NCBI RefSeq assembly: GCF_900626285.1
Contig: NZ_LR131147.1
Coordinates: 2,646,666-2,710,665, forward strand
Reading direction: 5' to 3'
Source: Intestinimonas massiliensis (ex Afouda et al. 2020)
GTDB lineage: Bacteria; Bacillota; Clostridia; Oscillospirales; Oscillospiraceae
Length of the DNA stretch: 64,000 nt
Shown: piece after piece, positions 47,739-58,531 of the stretch
Layout of the letters: each line of letters starts with the position of its first letter
Position numbering within the stretch: position 1 is the first letter of the stretch
Notes under the pieces: generated by a model
Databases searched by the model: none
Told to the model about the DNA's origin: nothing
Seen by the model: only the letters and a program-made list of their open reading frames with translations
Translations under genes and position numbers: made by a program

Positions 47739-48896
47739 ATGTCCACTTACTACTTTCTGCCCACCCGCAACGTCTTTGGCGAGGGAGCCGTCAACGAGGC
47801 CGGAGCCCTGCTGAAGAGCCTGAACGTAGGCCGCACCATGATCGTCACCGACAAATTCCTGGCCCAGTCCGGCATGGCCGCATCCATCCAGGAGATCCTG
47901 ACCGGCTCGGGCATCCACTCGGTGGTCTTTGACGGAGCGGAGCCCAACCCCACCGACAAGAACGTGGAGGCGGGGGTGGCCTTCTTCCAGGCCAACGGGT
48001 GCGACTCCATCATCTCTCTGGGCGGCGGCTCCTCCCACGACTGCGCCAAGGGCATCGGCCTGGTGGCCAGCAACGGCGGGCGCATCCACGACTACGAGGG
48101 GGTGGACAAGGCCACCAAGGACGTGGTGCCCCTGATGGCCATCAACACCACCGCCGGCACCGCCTCCGAGATCACCCGGTTCTGCATCATCACCGACACC
48201 AGCCGGAAGGTAAAGATGGCCATTGTGGACTGGAGGGTCACCCCCAAGATCGCCGTCAACGACCCGGTGCTCATGAAGGGCATGCCCGCCTCCCTCACCG
48301 CCGCCACCGGCATGGACGCCATGACCCACGCCATTGAGGCCTATGTGTCCACCGCCGCCAACGTGCTCACCGATTCCGCCGCCCTGATGGCCGTGAAGAT
48401 GATCTACCAGTACCTGCCCAAGGCGGTGGCCAACGGCGACTACATGTGGGCACGGGACAAGATGGCCTACGCCCAGTATCTGGCGGGCATCGCCTTCAAC
48501 AACGCCTCCCTGGGCTACGTCCACGCCATGGCCCACCAGCTGGGCGGCTACTACAACCTGCCCCACGGCGTGTGCAACGCCATCCTGCTGCCCTACGTGG
48601 AGGAGTTCAACCTGATCGGCAACCTGAACCGGTTCCGGGACCTGGCGGAGGCCATGGGGGAGAAGATCGACGGCCTGTCCACCGGGGACGCCGCCGCCAA
48701 GGCCATCCAGGCCATCCGCACCATCAGCAAACAGGTGGGCATCCCCGCCAACCTGAAGGTGCTGGGGGTCAGGCCGGAGGACTTTGAGATCATGGCGGAG
48801 AACGCCATGAAGGACGTGTGCTGCCTCACCAATCCCCGGAAGGCCACCAAGGAGCAGGTCATCGAGATCTACCGCCGGGCCTACGAGGGCGAATAA
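47739..48896 (+). CDS. Iron-containing alcohol dehydrogenase
   Basis: 385 residues, standard group III length. NAD loop IISLGGGSSHDCAKGIGL, TTAGTASEITRF, and the metal site with DAMTHAIEAYVS, HAMAHQLGGYYNLPHGVCNAILLP supplying the iron-binding histidines. Closest in type to ethanol, 1,3-propanediol or methanol dehydrogenases. In a fermenter it would recycle NADH. AAAAAGGAGGAAAACGCTC precedes the start. Single-gene unit. Confidence 0.95.
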   Translation: MSTYYFLPTRNVFGEGAVNEAGALLKSLNVGRTMIVTDKFLAQSGMAASIQEILTGSGIHSVVFDGAEPNPTDKNVEAGVAFFQANGCDSIISLGGGSSHDCAKGIGLVASNGGRIHDYEGVDKATKDVVPLMAINTTAGTASEITRFCIITDTSRKVKMAIVDWRVTPKIAVNDPVLMKGMPASLTAATGMDAMTHAIEAYVSTAANVLTDSAALMAVKMIYQYLPKAVANGDYMWARDKMAYAQYLAGIAFNNASLGYVHAMAHQLGGYYNLPHGVCNAILLPYVEEFNLIGNLNRFRDLAEAMGEKIDGLSTGDAAAKAIQAIRTISKQVGIPANLKVLGVRPEDFEIMAENAMKDVCCLTNPRKATKEQVIEIYRRAYEGE

Positions 48897-48898
48897 GG

Positions 48899-48946
48899 AA
48901 ACCCACACCGGGCGTACCGCTGGTACGCCCGGTGTTATCGTTTTTC
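48899..48946 (+). terminator. Terminator after the alcohol dehydrogenase gene
   Basis: ACACCGGGCGTACC pairs with GGTACGCCCGGTGT, followed by TATCGTTTTTC. Confidence 0.85.
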
Positions 48947-48958
48947 AATAAAATTATA

Positions 48959-48987
48959 TTGACTTACAGGCTGAGTTGTGTTAGGAT
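48959..48987 (+). promoter_or_regulatory. Promoter of the two-gene membrane unit
   Basis: TTGACT, 17-base spacer, TAGGAT, 24 bases before the ATG at 49011. Confidence 0.65.
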
Positions 48988-49010
48988 GGCCCCGAAAGGA
49001 GGGGTGCGAT

Positions 49011-49709
49011 ATGACGCCCTCACCCGCCTCCCGCTTCGGGGGCTTTGCCGCGGGACACTTTGTGGTCACCGCCCTTTGCGCCCCCCTGCTGTTCCTGGCG
49101 CCCGTGCTGGCGGCACTGATCTCCACCCCTCTGGAGGCGCTGTGCATGATGGTCCTCTATGTTCCGGCGGGGTGGATCGTGGCCGCCCTCCGGGGCTGGA
49201 ACCGTCCCGCGCCAAAAGAGGGGCTGAAGGCCGTCCTCTGCCCCGCCCTGTTCGCCTGGGGCTGGGCCCTTGGCGGGTGGCTGCTGACCCTTTACGGCCA
49301 GTACCTTCCGCCCCTGGGAATCGTGGGGATCTATATGCTCCTGTCCACCTGCTTTCTGGCCGCCCCCTCCTTTGTCCTGATGCTGAGCACCCTGGATCGG
49401 ATCACCGATGTCACCGCCTGGAATGCCTTCGGGCCCGCCTGGTATCTGTGCATGTTCCTGGCGGGGCTGCTGCCCCCGCTGCTCTTCTTCCTGGGGTCCC
49501 TGCTGCCCCACCGGGTAAAGGAGGATTTTCATGAAAAAACGGATGGTACTTGCTGTGGGAATCCTTCTCCTGGCATGCCTGGCGGTCCTGTGGATGGGAA
49601 GCCGGTCCAGCCAGGCGGGGATCCGGCGGTTCGTCCTCTCCCACCGGACGGAGCTGGAGGAGATGGCGGCGGACTGCCTGAGCGGGGACGAGATACCGGA
49701 GCGGTATAA
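49011..49709 (+). CDS. Membrane protein of unknown function with doubtful 3' end
   Basis: Starts after GAAAGGAGGGGTGCGAT. About five membrane spans in the first 165 residues (for example AAGHFVVTALCAPLLFLAPVLAALIS). After LLPHRVKEDFH, near residue 177, the frame runs a further ~55 codons through the next gene in another frame and becomes Gly/Pro-rich nonsense. So a stop has probably been lost by a small indel, or the true protein ends in an abnormal tail. Function unknown. Confidence 0.55.
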   Translation: MTPSPASRFGGFAAGHFVVTALCAPLLFLAPVLAALISTPLEALCMMVLYVPAGWIVAALRGWNRPAPKEGLKAVLCPALFAWGWALGGWLLTLYGQYLPPLGIVGIYMLLSTCFLAAPSFVLMLSTLDRITDVTAWNAFGPAWYLCMFLAGLLPPLLFFLGSLLPHRVKEDFHEKTDGTCCGNPSPGMPGGPVDGKPVQPGGDPAVRPLPPDGAGGDGGGLPERGRDTGAV

Positions 49710-49968
49710 GGGCGTCGAGGTGGAAGGCGTCTTTCCCGGGAAAAGCCCCATCGTGCAGTTTTCCACGGTTGGCTTTGGGCTGGTCCCCTCCGCCTCCTAT
49801 TGGGGCTTCTACTACGCGGAGAGCGGACAGCCCGCCGCCTACCAGAATGTGGACATGGAGCTGGTCCCTGTCTCCGACGAGGAGTGGACCTGGACCGACG
49901 GCACGGACAACGGTGGAGTGACCCGGCGGATCGACGAGCACTGGTTCTCCTACAAAGCGTGGTTTTAG
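49531..49968 (+). CDS. Small exported or membrane-anchored protein
   Basis: 145 residues, with AAAGGAGGATTTTC before the ATG. An N-terminal hydrophobic helix (about 5-22) then a soluble alpha/beta domain (FVLSHRTELEEMAADCLSGD; ASYWGFYYAESGQPAAYQ; WTWTDGTDNGGVTRRIDEHWF). Proteins of this shape occur in Firmicutes as hypothetical proteins. It follows the preceding membrane protein and overlaps its aberrant tail. Confidence 0.65.
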   Translation: MKKRMVLAVGILLLACLAVLWMGSRSSQAGIRRFVLSHRTELEEMAADCLSGDEIPERYKGVEVEGVFPGKSPIVQFSTVGFGLVPSASYWGFYYAESGQPAAYQNVDMELVPVSDEEWTWTDGTDNGGVTRRIDEHWFSYKAWF

Positions 49969-49971
49969 CGG

Positions 49972-49999
49972 TTGACAACGGCGCAAAATGTGATAGAAT
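49972..49999 (+). promoter_or_regulatory. Promoter of alaS
   Basis: TTGACA, 16-base spacer, TAGAAT, directly ahead of the T-box leader. Confidence 0.75.
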
Positions 50000-50004
50000 A
50001 GTAC

Positions 50005-50240
50005 AGCTAAAGGCTATGACGAAACCAAGGGGACCGCGCCGCGTCAAGCGAGAGGGGAGAGTGCAAGCCCTCCGCGATACGGGTCTCCGCGCCACTTCAC
50101 CAGCCGCCCGGGAGGACCGGGACGCTTCATCCCCGTTACCGGATGCAATGAGATGCGCCTAAAGCGCAGATCAGGGTGGTACCGTGGAGTAAACTTGCTT
50201 CGCCCCTGACACCGTCAGGAGCGGGGCTTATTTTTTTGCA
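50005..50240 (+). promoter_or_regulatory. T-box riboswitch of alaS
   Basis: The T-box motif AGGGTGGTACCGTG is at 50173-50186. It is preceded by a stem-I region with AGCGAGAGGGG-type sequence and followed by the terminator CGCCCCTGAC/GTCAGGAGCGGGGC with TTATTTTTTT. Uncharged tRNA-Ala should pair with the motif and prevent termination. The specifier codon could not be set with confidence. Nothing else is encoded in this 290-base gap. Confidence 0.9.
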
Positions 50241-50259
50241 GAAGAGGAGATTGAATCAC

Positions 50260-52929
<2,670 letters not shown>

Positions 52930-53098
52930 TTCACCTGCCAGCTGTTTGGGATCGGCGTCGTCCAGCCCCGCCGCGAGTGCGGCGCCCCAAGCGTTTTGGC
53001 CCGGTATCGCCGGGTCAAAACCTTGATGCCGGGCGGATTCATTCCGCCCGAGCAGATAAAATCATTGGGGCCCCCGCACGACATGGTCGTGTGGGGAT
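52930..53098 (+). mobile_element. Structured 3'-end element, alaS copy A (169 bp)
   Basis: Begins at the base after the alaS stop. It contains GCCGCGAGTGCGGC, CCAAGCGTTTTG, a GCCCGG/CCGGGT hairpin, AAAACCTTG, a GGGCGGATTCATTCCGCCC hairpin followed by GAG, then AAAATC, GGGGCCCCCGC, and a closing hairpin ending GTGTGGGG. Same block order as the element after kdd. Confidence 0.75.
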
Positions 53099-53150
53099 CG
53101 ACGCACTGGCCAAGGTGGACGATTACGTGGCCGAGAAGCTGGGCGTGTAA
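53099..53150 (+). repeat. Copy 2 of the alaS 3' end (52 bp)
   Basis: 52 bases matching the last 52 of alaS including TAA. Differences from the real end are mostly at third codon positions (GCT/GCC, GAC/GAT, GGT/GGC), plus one Phe-to-Tyr change. Confidence 0.9.
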
Positions 53151-53319
53151 TTCACCTGCCAGCTGTTTGGGATCGGCGTCGTCCAGCCCCGCCGCGAGTG
53201 CGGCGTCCCAAGCGTTTTGGCCCGGTATCGCCGGGCCAAAACCTTGATGCCGGGCGGATTCATTCCGCCCGAGCAGATAAAATCATTGGGGCCCCCGCAC
53301 GACATGGTCGTGTGGGGAT
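53151..53319 (+). mobile_element. Structured 3'-end element, alaS copy B (169 bp)
   Basis: Same length as copy A and differs at only two positions. One of the two turns a G-T pair in the GCCCGG stem into G-C, keeping the hairpin. Confidence 0.75.
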
Positions 53320-53371
53320 CGACGCACTGACAAAGGTGGACGATTACGTGGCCGAGAAGCTGGGCGTGTAA
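53320..53371 (+). repeat. Copy 3 of the alaS 3' end (52 bp)
   Basis: 52 bases, nearly identical to copy 2, with a two-base change (GGCC to GACA near the start). Ends in TAA. Confidence 0.9.
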
Positions 53372-53490
53372 GCCGCCCTTCCGGGAACCCAAAGCGAGCC
53401 CAGCGCAGCGGGTCGCTTTGGGAGCGGAGGAGCAAGGGAGCGCAGCGAGGGATGGCCGCCAGGCCGTCCCAAGCAGAGCGGACTTTGCGA
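53372..53490 (+). repeat. Different palindromic element between alaS tails 3 and 4
   Basis: 119 bases unrelated to elements A and B. It has the hairpin CCCAAAGCGA/TCGCTTTGGG (about 53388-53422) and a second repetitive part (GAGCAAGGGAGCGCAGCGAGGG). It sits between two alaS tail copies just as A and B do. No coding capacity. Confidence 0.6.
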
Positions 53491-53518
53491 CGACGCGGCT
53501 GAGAAGCCGGGCGTGTAA
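53491..53518 (+). repeat. Copy 4 of the alaS 3' end (internally deleted)
   Basis: 28 bases: the first six and last 22 bases of the 52-bp tail, with the middle 24 missing, ending in TAA. It keeps the GGCTGAGAAG version found in the true alaS end, not the GGCC of copies 2 and 3. Confidence 0.65.
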
Positions 53519-53537
53519 GCCGATTAGAAAAGTATTA

Positions 53538-53576
53538 GAAAAGGCCGCCACGGATAAACCGTGGCGGCCTTTTTGT
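53538..53576 (+). terminator. Terminator beyond the alaS repeat cluster
   Basis: AAAGGCCGCCACGG pairs with CCGTGGCGGCCTTTTT. This probably was the native alaS terminator, now 600 bases from the stop. Confidence 0.85.
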
Positions 53577-53587
53577 AACGTCCGGAC

Positions 53588-53917
53588 CTATTTTTTGGTA
53601 TAATAGTTGAACAACAGCATCAGGACAGCGCTTATACCGATCAGCCCGACCGGCCAGAAGAGGGCCTCAAAGTCCCCGGAAAAACTATGACCGGCAAATA
53701 GAAGGACTTCGACCGGATACAATAGGGCGGCAAGAACGGTCAGTGCGCCGACCAGATTTTTCAGCCTGATTTTATCTTCTGCGCTTACGTTTATTTGCTG
53801 GATTCTCTTCGGCGGCTGTTTCCGGAGTAAAAAAACAGCACCCGCAAGCAGAAGGATCAGAGAGACTGCCCCCTTGAAATTTTGTGGTGAAACCACCATT
53901 CTCAGTATCGCTGCCAT
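53588..53917 (-). CDS. Small membrane protein
   Basis: 109 residues with three hydrophobic segments (about 12-32, 52-75 and 85-105), opening MAAILRMVVSPQNFKGAVSL. A basic loop PPKRIQQINVSAEDK lies between the first two. Composition is less GC-rich than its neighbours. No family recognised. It follows the kinase gene on the same strand with a 28-base gap. Confidence 0.6.
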   Translation of the reverse strand: MAAILRMVVSPQNFKGAVSLILLLAGAVFLLRKQPPKRIQQINVSAEDKIRLKNLVGALTVLAALLYPVEVLLFAGHSFSGDFEALFWPVGLIGISAVLMLLFNYYTKK

Positions 53918-53945
53918 ATCAGATCCTCCGGCCGCTTTTATTTCC

Positions 53946-54542
53946 TTATTCCGCGTCCAGCATGGCCTGGGCGGCCGCCTTGATGACTTTCACCGCCGTG
54001 TCGATCCCGATCCGGCTGTTGATGCACAGGTCGTACTCCCGGCTCTGTCCCCACCGGCCGGTGGCAAAATAGTTGTAGTAGGACGCGCGGGCCTTGTCCT
54101 GCCGGATCACGTAGCCCTCCAGATTGGCCTCAGTCACGCCGTACTCATCCCTGGCCCGCTTGACCCGCTGGTCCAGGGGCGCGTTGACAAATACCTTCAG
54201 TACATGGGGCTCCTCCCGCAGGATATAGTCGGCGCAGCGGCCCACGATCACGCAGGATTCCCGGGCCGCGGCGGCCTTGATGACCTTGGCCTGGGCAATG
54301 AACACCTGGTCGGGCACGGAGGGGGTGGCTACCGAGGTGTAAAGATCATACAAAAAGCTGTTGGTGGGACGCTGATGCTCCGTATCCCGGATGAAATTCT
54401 CGGAAAATCCGGTCTTCTTAGCTACCTCAGTGATCAGCTGCTTGTCGTAAAAGGTGATCCCCATCTCCTCCGACAGCTGCTTGGCGATCAGCCGACCGCC
54501 GGAACCATATTCCCGGCCAATGGTGATAACGATGTGCTTCAT
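53946..54542 (-). CDS. Cytidylate kinase-like protein (paralogue 2)
   Basis: 198 residues from ATG 54542, preceded by AGGAGGTGTCC. The P-loop-like start ITIGREYGSGGRLIAKQLSEEM and CVIVGRCADYILREEPH match the AAA_26 cytidylate-kinase-like family and the protein at 28033. It lacks the CMP-binding insert of true Cmk. An upstream extension of the frame is not coding-like. Substrate unknown. Confidence 0.82.
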   Translation of the reverse strand: MKHIVITIGREYGSGGRLIAKQLSEEMGITFYDKQLITEVAKKTGFSENFIRDTEHQRPTNSFLYDLYTSVATPSVPDQVFIAQAKVIKAAAARESCVIVGRCADYILREEPHVLKVFVNAPLDQRVKRARDEYGVTEANLEGYVIRQDKARASYYNYFATGRWGQSREYDLCINSRIGIDTAVKVIKAAAQAMLDAE

Positions 54543-54703
54543 ACGGACACCTCCTATCCTGCTTTCAGTATAGAGCATTTTTCCCGGCCCGTCAAAGGTG
54601 ATTTTTCCTCCCCGCCAATTTGCAACCCATATGTAATATTGGTGCACTTCTATCTGCCGGGTGCTGCCCGTTTTCGTCAAATCTGCAATTTTTTATTTTT
54701 CTC

Positions 54704-54732
54704 TTGCAATCCAACAGACACTGCATTATAAT
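54704..54732 (+). promoter_or_regulatory. Promoter of gdhA
   Basis: TTGCAA, 17-base spacer, perfect TATAAT, giving a leader of about 85 bases. Confidence 0.8.
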
Positions 54733-54825
54733 AACTTCATCTTGAAAAAGTGAGCGTATTCTCCCGGATTATTCCGGAAAAATTCGGCAGGTCTGCATGG
54801 CCGCCATACAAAGGGGTTTGGCAAT

Positions 54826-56181
54826 ATGGCATTTACGATCACCAATTCTTACCTTCAGGGCGTTTATGAGAACGTCTGCAAGAAGAACGCCCATGAGCCC
54901 GAGTTCCTTCAGGCCGTCGGCGAGGTTATGGAGTCCCTCCAGCCCGTGTACGACCAGAAGCCCGAGCTGGCCAAGATGGGCATTATGGACCGCATGGTGG
55001 AGCCCGAGCGCAGCCTGCTGTTCCGCGTGTCCTGGGTGGACGACAAGGGCCAGGTCCAGGTGAACCGCGGCTACCGGGTGCAGTTCTCCACCGCCATCGG
55101 TCCCTCCAAGGGCGGCCTGCGGTTCCACCCCTCCGTCAACCTGTCCATCATCAAGTTCCTGGGCTTTGAGCAGGTGTTCAAGAACTCCCTGACCGGTCTG
55201 CCCATGGGCGGCGGCAAGGGCGGTTCCGACTTCGACCCCAAGGGCAAGAGCAGCAACGAGGTCATGCGTTTCTGCCAGTCCTTCATGACCGAGCTGCAGC
55301 GCCACATCGGCCCCGACACCGACGTGCCCGCCGGCGATATCGGCGTGGGCGCCCGTGAGATCGGCTACCTGTTCGGCCAGTATAAGCGCATCCGCAATGA
55401 GTTCAGCGGCGTGCTCACCGGCAAGGGCCTGAGCTACGGCGGCTCCCTGGTGCGCACCGAGGCCACCGGCTACGGCCTGTGCTACTTCGCCGACGAGATG
55501 CTGAAGGCCGCCGGCAAGTCCTTCAAGGGCCAGAGCGTGGTCATCTCCGGCTCCGGCAACGTGGCCATCTACGCCAACCAGAAGGCCACCGAGCTGGGCG
55601 GCAAGGTCATCGCCATGAGCGATTCCAACGGCTACATCGTGGACGAGAACGGCATCGACTTCAAGGTCATGCAGGAGATCAAGGAGGTCAAGCGGGACCG
55701 CATCAAGACCTACCTGAACTACGTGCCCACCGCCAAGTACTACGAGGGCTGCCAGGGCATCTGGACCGTCCCCTGCGGCATCGCCCTGCCCTGCGCCACC
55801 CAGAACGAGCTGCCTCTGGAGGGCGCCAAGGCTCTGGTGGAGCACGGCTGCTTCGCCGTGGCTGAGGGCGCCAACATGCCCTCCACCCCCGAGGCCGTCG
55901 CCTACTTCCAGGAGCACGGCGTGCTCTTCGCCCCCGCCAAGGCGTCCAACGCCGGCGGCGTGGCCACCTCCGGCCTGGAGATGAGCCAGAACTCCATGCG
56001 CCTGAGCTGGAGCTTTGAGGAAGTGGATCAGAAGCTCCACGGCATCATGACCAACATCTACCACAACGCCGCCAAGGCCGCCGAGGAGTATGGCATGCCC
56101 GGCAACCTGGTGGCGGGCGCCAACATCGCCGGCTTCATGAAGGTGGCCGACGCCATGATCTGGCAGGGCGTGTCCTACTAA
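54826..56181 (+). CDS. gdhA: Glutamate dehydrogenase, NADP type
   Basis: 451 residues, hexameric type I length. Substrate site KGGLRFHPSVNLSIIKFLGFEQ and MGGGKGGSDFDPKGKS with the catalytic lysine; PAGDIGVGAREIGYLFGQYK; nucleotide site VVISGSGNVAIYANQKATELG. The serine after the glycine loop rather than an acidic residue fits NADPH use. It assimilates ammonia into glutamate or runs in reverse during amino acid fermentation, useful in an organism that also deaminates lysine. Confidence 0.96.
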   Translation: MAFTITNSYLQGVYENVCKKNAHEPEFLQAVGEVMESLQPVYDQKPELAKMGIMDRMVEPERSLLFRVSWVDDKGQVQVNRGYRVQFSTAIGPSKGGLRFHPSVNLSIIKFLGFEQVFKNSLTGLPMGGGKGGSDFDPKGKSSNEVMRFCQSFMTELQRHIGPDTDVPAGDIGVGAREIGYLFGQYKRIRNEFSGVLTGKGLSYGGSLVRTEATGYGLCYFADEMLKAAGKSFKGQSVVISGSGNVAIYANQKATELGGKVIAMSDSNGYIVDENGIDFKVMQEIKEVKRDRIKTYLNYVPTAKYYEGCQGIWTVPCGIALPCATQNELPLEGAKALVEHGCFAVAEGANMPSTPEAVAYFQEHGVLFAPAKASNAGGVATSGLEMSQNSMRLSWSFEEVDQKLHGIMTNIYHNAAKAAEEYGMPGNLVAGANIAGFMKVADAMIWQGVSY

Positions 56182-56208
56182 GAGGAGCGTTCCACAATAT
56201 CCCGGCTT

Positions 56209-56244
56209 TCAAGGAGGCTGCGGCATTGCCGCAGCCTCCTTTTG
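56209..56244 (+). terminator. Terminator of gdhA
   Basis: AAGGAGGCTGCGGCA pairs with TGCCGCAGCCTCCTTTT. Confidence 0.85.
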
Positions 56245-56266
56245 CGTCGGCCGCCACGGCTCTAAC

Positions 56267-56326
56267 ATCAAAAGGGCATCGTCTGAGCAATCAGAGGATG
56301 CCCTTTTCTCTCTTTTATGGTATAAT
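56267..56326 (+). other. Second hairpin and -10 box before the FAD oxidoreductase
   Basis: AAAGGGCATC with GATGCCCTTT forms a terminator-like hairpin followed by TCTCTCTTTT. TATAAT at about 56321-56326 then stands 33 bases ahead of the next start without a clear -35. Confidence 0.5.
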
Positions 56327-56358
56327 ACCAACATTCTGAGAAACACGAGGACCACGCT

Positions 56359-57942
56359 ATGCTCCGTATCCAAAACATTGCCCTACCCCTGGACGGGGGC
56401 GAGGCTCAACTGAAAAAGAAGGCCGCCCGCATCCTGGGGATCAGGCCGGACGCCATCGCCGGGCTCTCCCTGGCACGGCAGTCCATCGACGCCCGGAAGA
56501 AGAGTGACGTCCACTACGTCTGCACCGTGGACGTGACGGTGGCCGACGAGGCCAAGGTCATGGCCCGGTGCCGGGACAAGCACGTGAGCCTCCACCAGAG
56601 CGTCCCCTACGTCTTTCCCCCGGTGCGGCGGACCTCCCCCCTGCCGCCGGTGGTGGTGGGCATGGGCCCGGCGGGGCTGTTCGCCGCCCTCTTCCTGGCC
56701 CGGAACGGCCTGGCCCCCATCGTTCTGGAGCGGGGCCGCCCGGTGGAGGAGCGGACCGCCGACGTGGAACAGTTCTGGGCCACCGGCGTGCTGGACCCCG
56801 CCTCCAACGTGCAGTTCGGCGAGGGGGGCGCGGGCACCTTTTCCGACGGCAAGCTGAACACCGGCACCCATGATCCCCGGATCGCCACCGTATTCCGCAC
56901 CTTTGTGGCGGCGGGGGCTCCGGAGGACATTCTGTACCAGCACAAGCCCCACATCGGCACCGACGTGCTGCGGGACGTGGTGAGAAACATCCGGCTGGAG
57001 CTGATCCGGCTGGGGTGCGACGTGCGCTTCGGCCACAAGCTCGCCGGCCTCACCCTCCGGGATGGGGCGGTGGCCGGTTTGACGGTGGAGGGCCCCCAAG
57101 GGGCCTATGACCTGCCCTGCGACGCCCTGGTGCTCTCCCCCGGCCACTCCGCCCGGGACACCTTCCGGATGCTCCACGACGCAGGGGTGCCCATGGAGCA
57201 GAAGGCCTTCGCCATCGGGGTGCGCATCGAGCACCCCCAGAGCGCCATCTCCCTGGCCCAGTTCGGCCCGGCCTGGGAACAGCTGCCCGCCGCCGACTAC
57301 AAGCTGGCCTGCCATCTGCCGGGCGGCCGGAGCGCCTTCACCTTCTGCGTCTGCCCCGGCGGCCAGGTGGTGGCCGCCGCCTCGGAGGAGGGGCGGCTGG
57401 TGACCAACGGCATGAGCCATCGGGCCAGAGACGGGAAAAACATCAACGGCGGATTCCTGGTGGGGGTCAACCCCGCCGACTTCGGCTCGGACCACCCTCT
57501 GGCGGGGGTGGAGTACCAGCGCCGGTGGGAGGAGACCGCCTTCCGGCTGGGGGGCGGCGGCTATCTGGCCCCCGCCCAGACGGTAAAGGACTTTCTGGCC
57601 CGGCAGCCCTCCAGGGCCCTGGGGTCGGTGGAGCCCACCTACCGGCCCGGGGTGGTCCCCACCGATCTGGACCGCTGCCTGCCTGACTATGTGACCGACA
57701 CCCTCCGGGGTGCCCTGCCGGTATTTGACCGGAAGCTCCACGGCTTTGCCGCCTCCGACAGCCTGCTCACCGGGGTGGAGACCCGCTCCTCCTCCCCCGC
57801 CCGCATCCTGCGTGGGGAGGACTTCCAGTCCCCCGTCCGTGGCCTGTACCCCTGCGGCGAGGGAGCCGGGTACGCGGGCGGCATCACCTCCGCCGCCGTG
57901 GACGGCATCCGGGTAGCCGAGGCGGTAGCCGGCCAGCCATAA
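56359..57942 (+). CDS. FAD-dependent oxidoreductase (COG2509 type)
   Basis: 527 residues. A short N-terminal domain (about 1-85) with ARKKSDVHYVCTVDV, then the FAD Rossmann motif VVVGMGPAGLFAALFLARNG, and NVQFGEGGAGTFSDGKLNTG, a hallmark of this uncharacterised dehydrogenase group. The closing YPCGEGAGYAGGITSAAVDG is the second FAD contact. Redox partner and substrate are unknown. It stands alone, and a new transcription unit follows. Confidence 0.88.
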   Translation: MLRIQNIALPLDGGEAQLKKKAARILGIRPDAIAGLSLARQSIDARKKSDVHYVCTVDVTVADEAKVMARCRDKHVSLHQSVPYVFPPVRRTSPLPPVVVGMGPAGLFAALFLARNGLAPIVLERGRPVEERTADVEQFWATGVLDPASNVQFGEGGAGTFSDGKLNTGTHDPRIATVFRTFVAAGAPEDILYQHKPHIGTDVLRDVVRNIRLELIRLGCDVRFGHKLAGLTLRDGAVAGLTVEGPQGAYDLPCDALVLSPGHSARDTFRMLHDAGVPMEQKAFAIGVRIEHPQSAISLAQFGPAWEQLPAADYKLACHLPGGRSAFTFCVCPGGQVVAAASEEGRLVTNGMSHRARDGKNINGGFLVGVNPADFGSDHPLAGVEYQRRWEETAFRLGGGGYLAPAQTVKDFLARQPSRALGSVEPTYRPGVVPTDLDRCLPDYVTDTLRGALPVFDRKLHGFAASDSLLTGVETRSSSPARILRGEDFQSPVRGLYPCGEGAGYAGGITSAAVDGIRVAEAVAGQP

Positions 57943-58045
57943 CGTACAGAAAAATGCCGCCGCATATTGCGGCGGTATTTTTTTCGCTTCCGATGCAATC
58001 ATACGCCCGGCTCAGGTGTGTTAGGGGCAGAAAGGAGAGAGCGCC

Positions 58046-58531
58046 ATGGCCATGCAGCTCCGGGGGGACGCCCCCTTCTCCTACGCAATGGAGCATTATC
58101 TGGATACGGTGTACCGGGCGGCCTGCCACAACGCCCCCACGGTGCAGGACGCGGAGGATGTGACCCAGGAGGTCTTTGAGGCCCTGCTGCGCAGCGGCAA
58201 GGCCTTTGCCGACGGGGAGCATCTGAAGGCGTGGCTGCTGCGGGTGGCCATCAACAAGTGCAAGAACCTCCACCGGGCCAAGCGGTCGGAGGAGGTGCCC
58301 CTGCCGCCCCAGTTCCCCGCCCCAACCGGGGCGGACGGCTCGGTGCTGGATGAGGTGCGGTCCCTGCCGGAGCCCTACCGCAACGCCATCTACCTGCACT
58401 ACTTTGAGGGCTACACCGCCAAAGAGATCGGGGAGATTCTGGGGGCCAAGCGGAACACCGTCCTGTCCTGGCTGGCCCGGGGACGGCAGGCCCTCCGGGC
58501 ACGGATGATCGGAGGCTTTGAAGATGAATAG
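58046..58531 (+). CDS. ECF-type RNA polymerase sigma factor (pair 2)
   Basis: 161 residues after AAAGGAGAGAGCGCC. Region 2: VYRAACHNAPTVQDAEDVTQEVFEALLR. Region 4: HYFEGYTAKEIGEILGAKRNTVLSWLARGRQAL. Clearly related to the pair 1 sigma at 45532. It overlaps the next gene by eight bases. Confidence 0.92.
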   Translation: MAMQLRGDAPFSYAMEHYLDTVYRAACHNAPTVQDAEDVTQEVFEALLRSGKAFADGEHLKAWLLRVAINKCKNLHRAKRSEEVPLPPQFPAPTGADGSVLDEVRSLPEPYRNAIYLHYFEGYTAKEIGEILGAKRNTVLSWLARGRQALRARMIGGFEDE

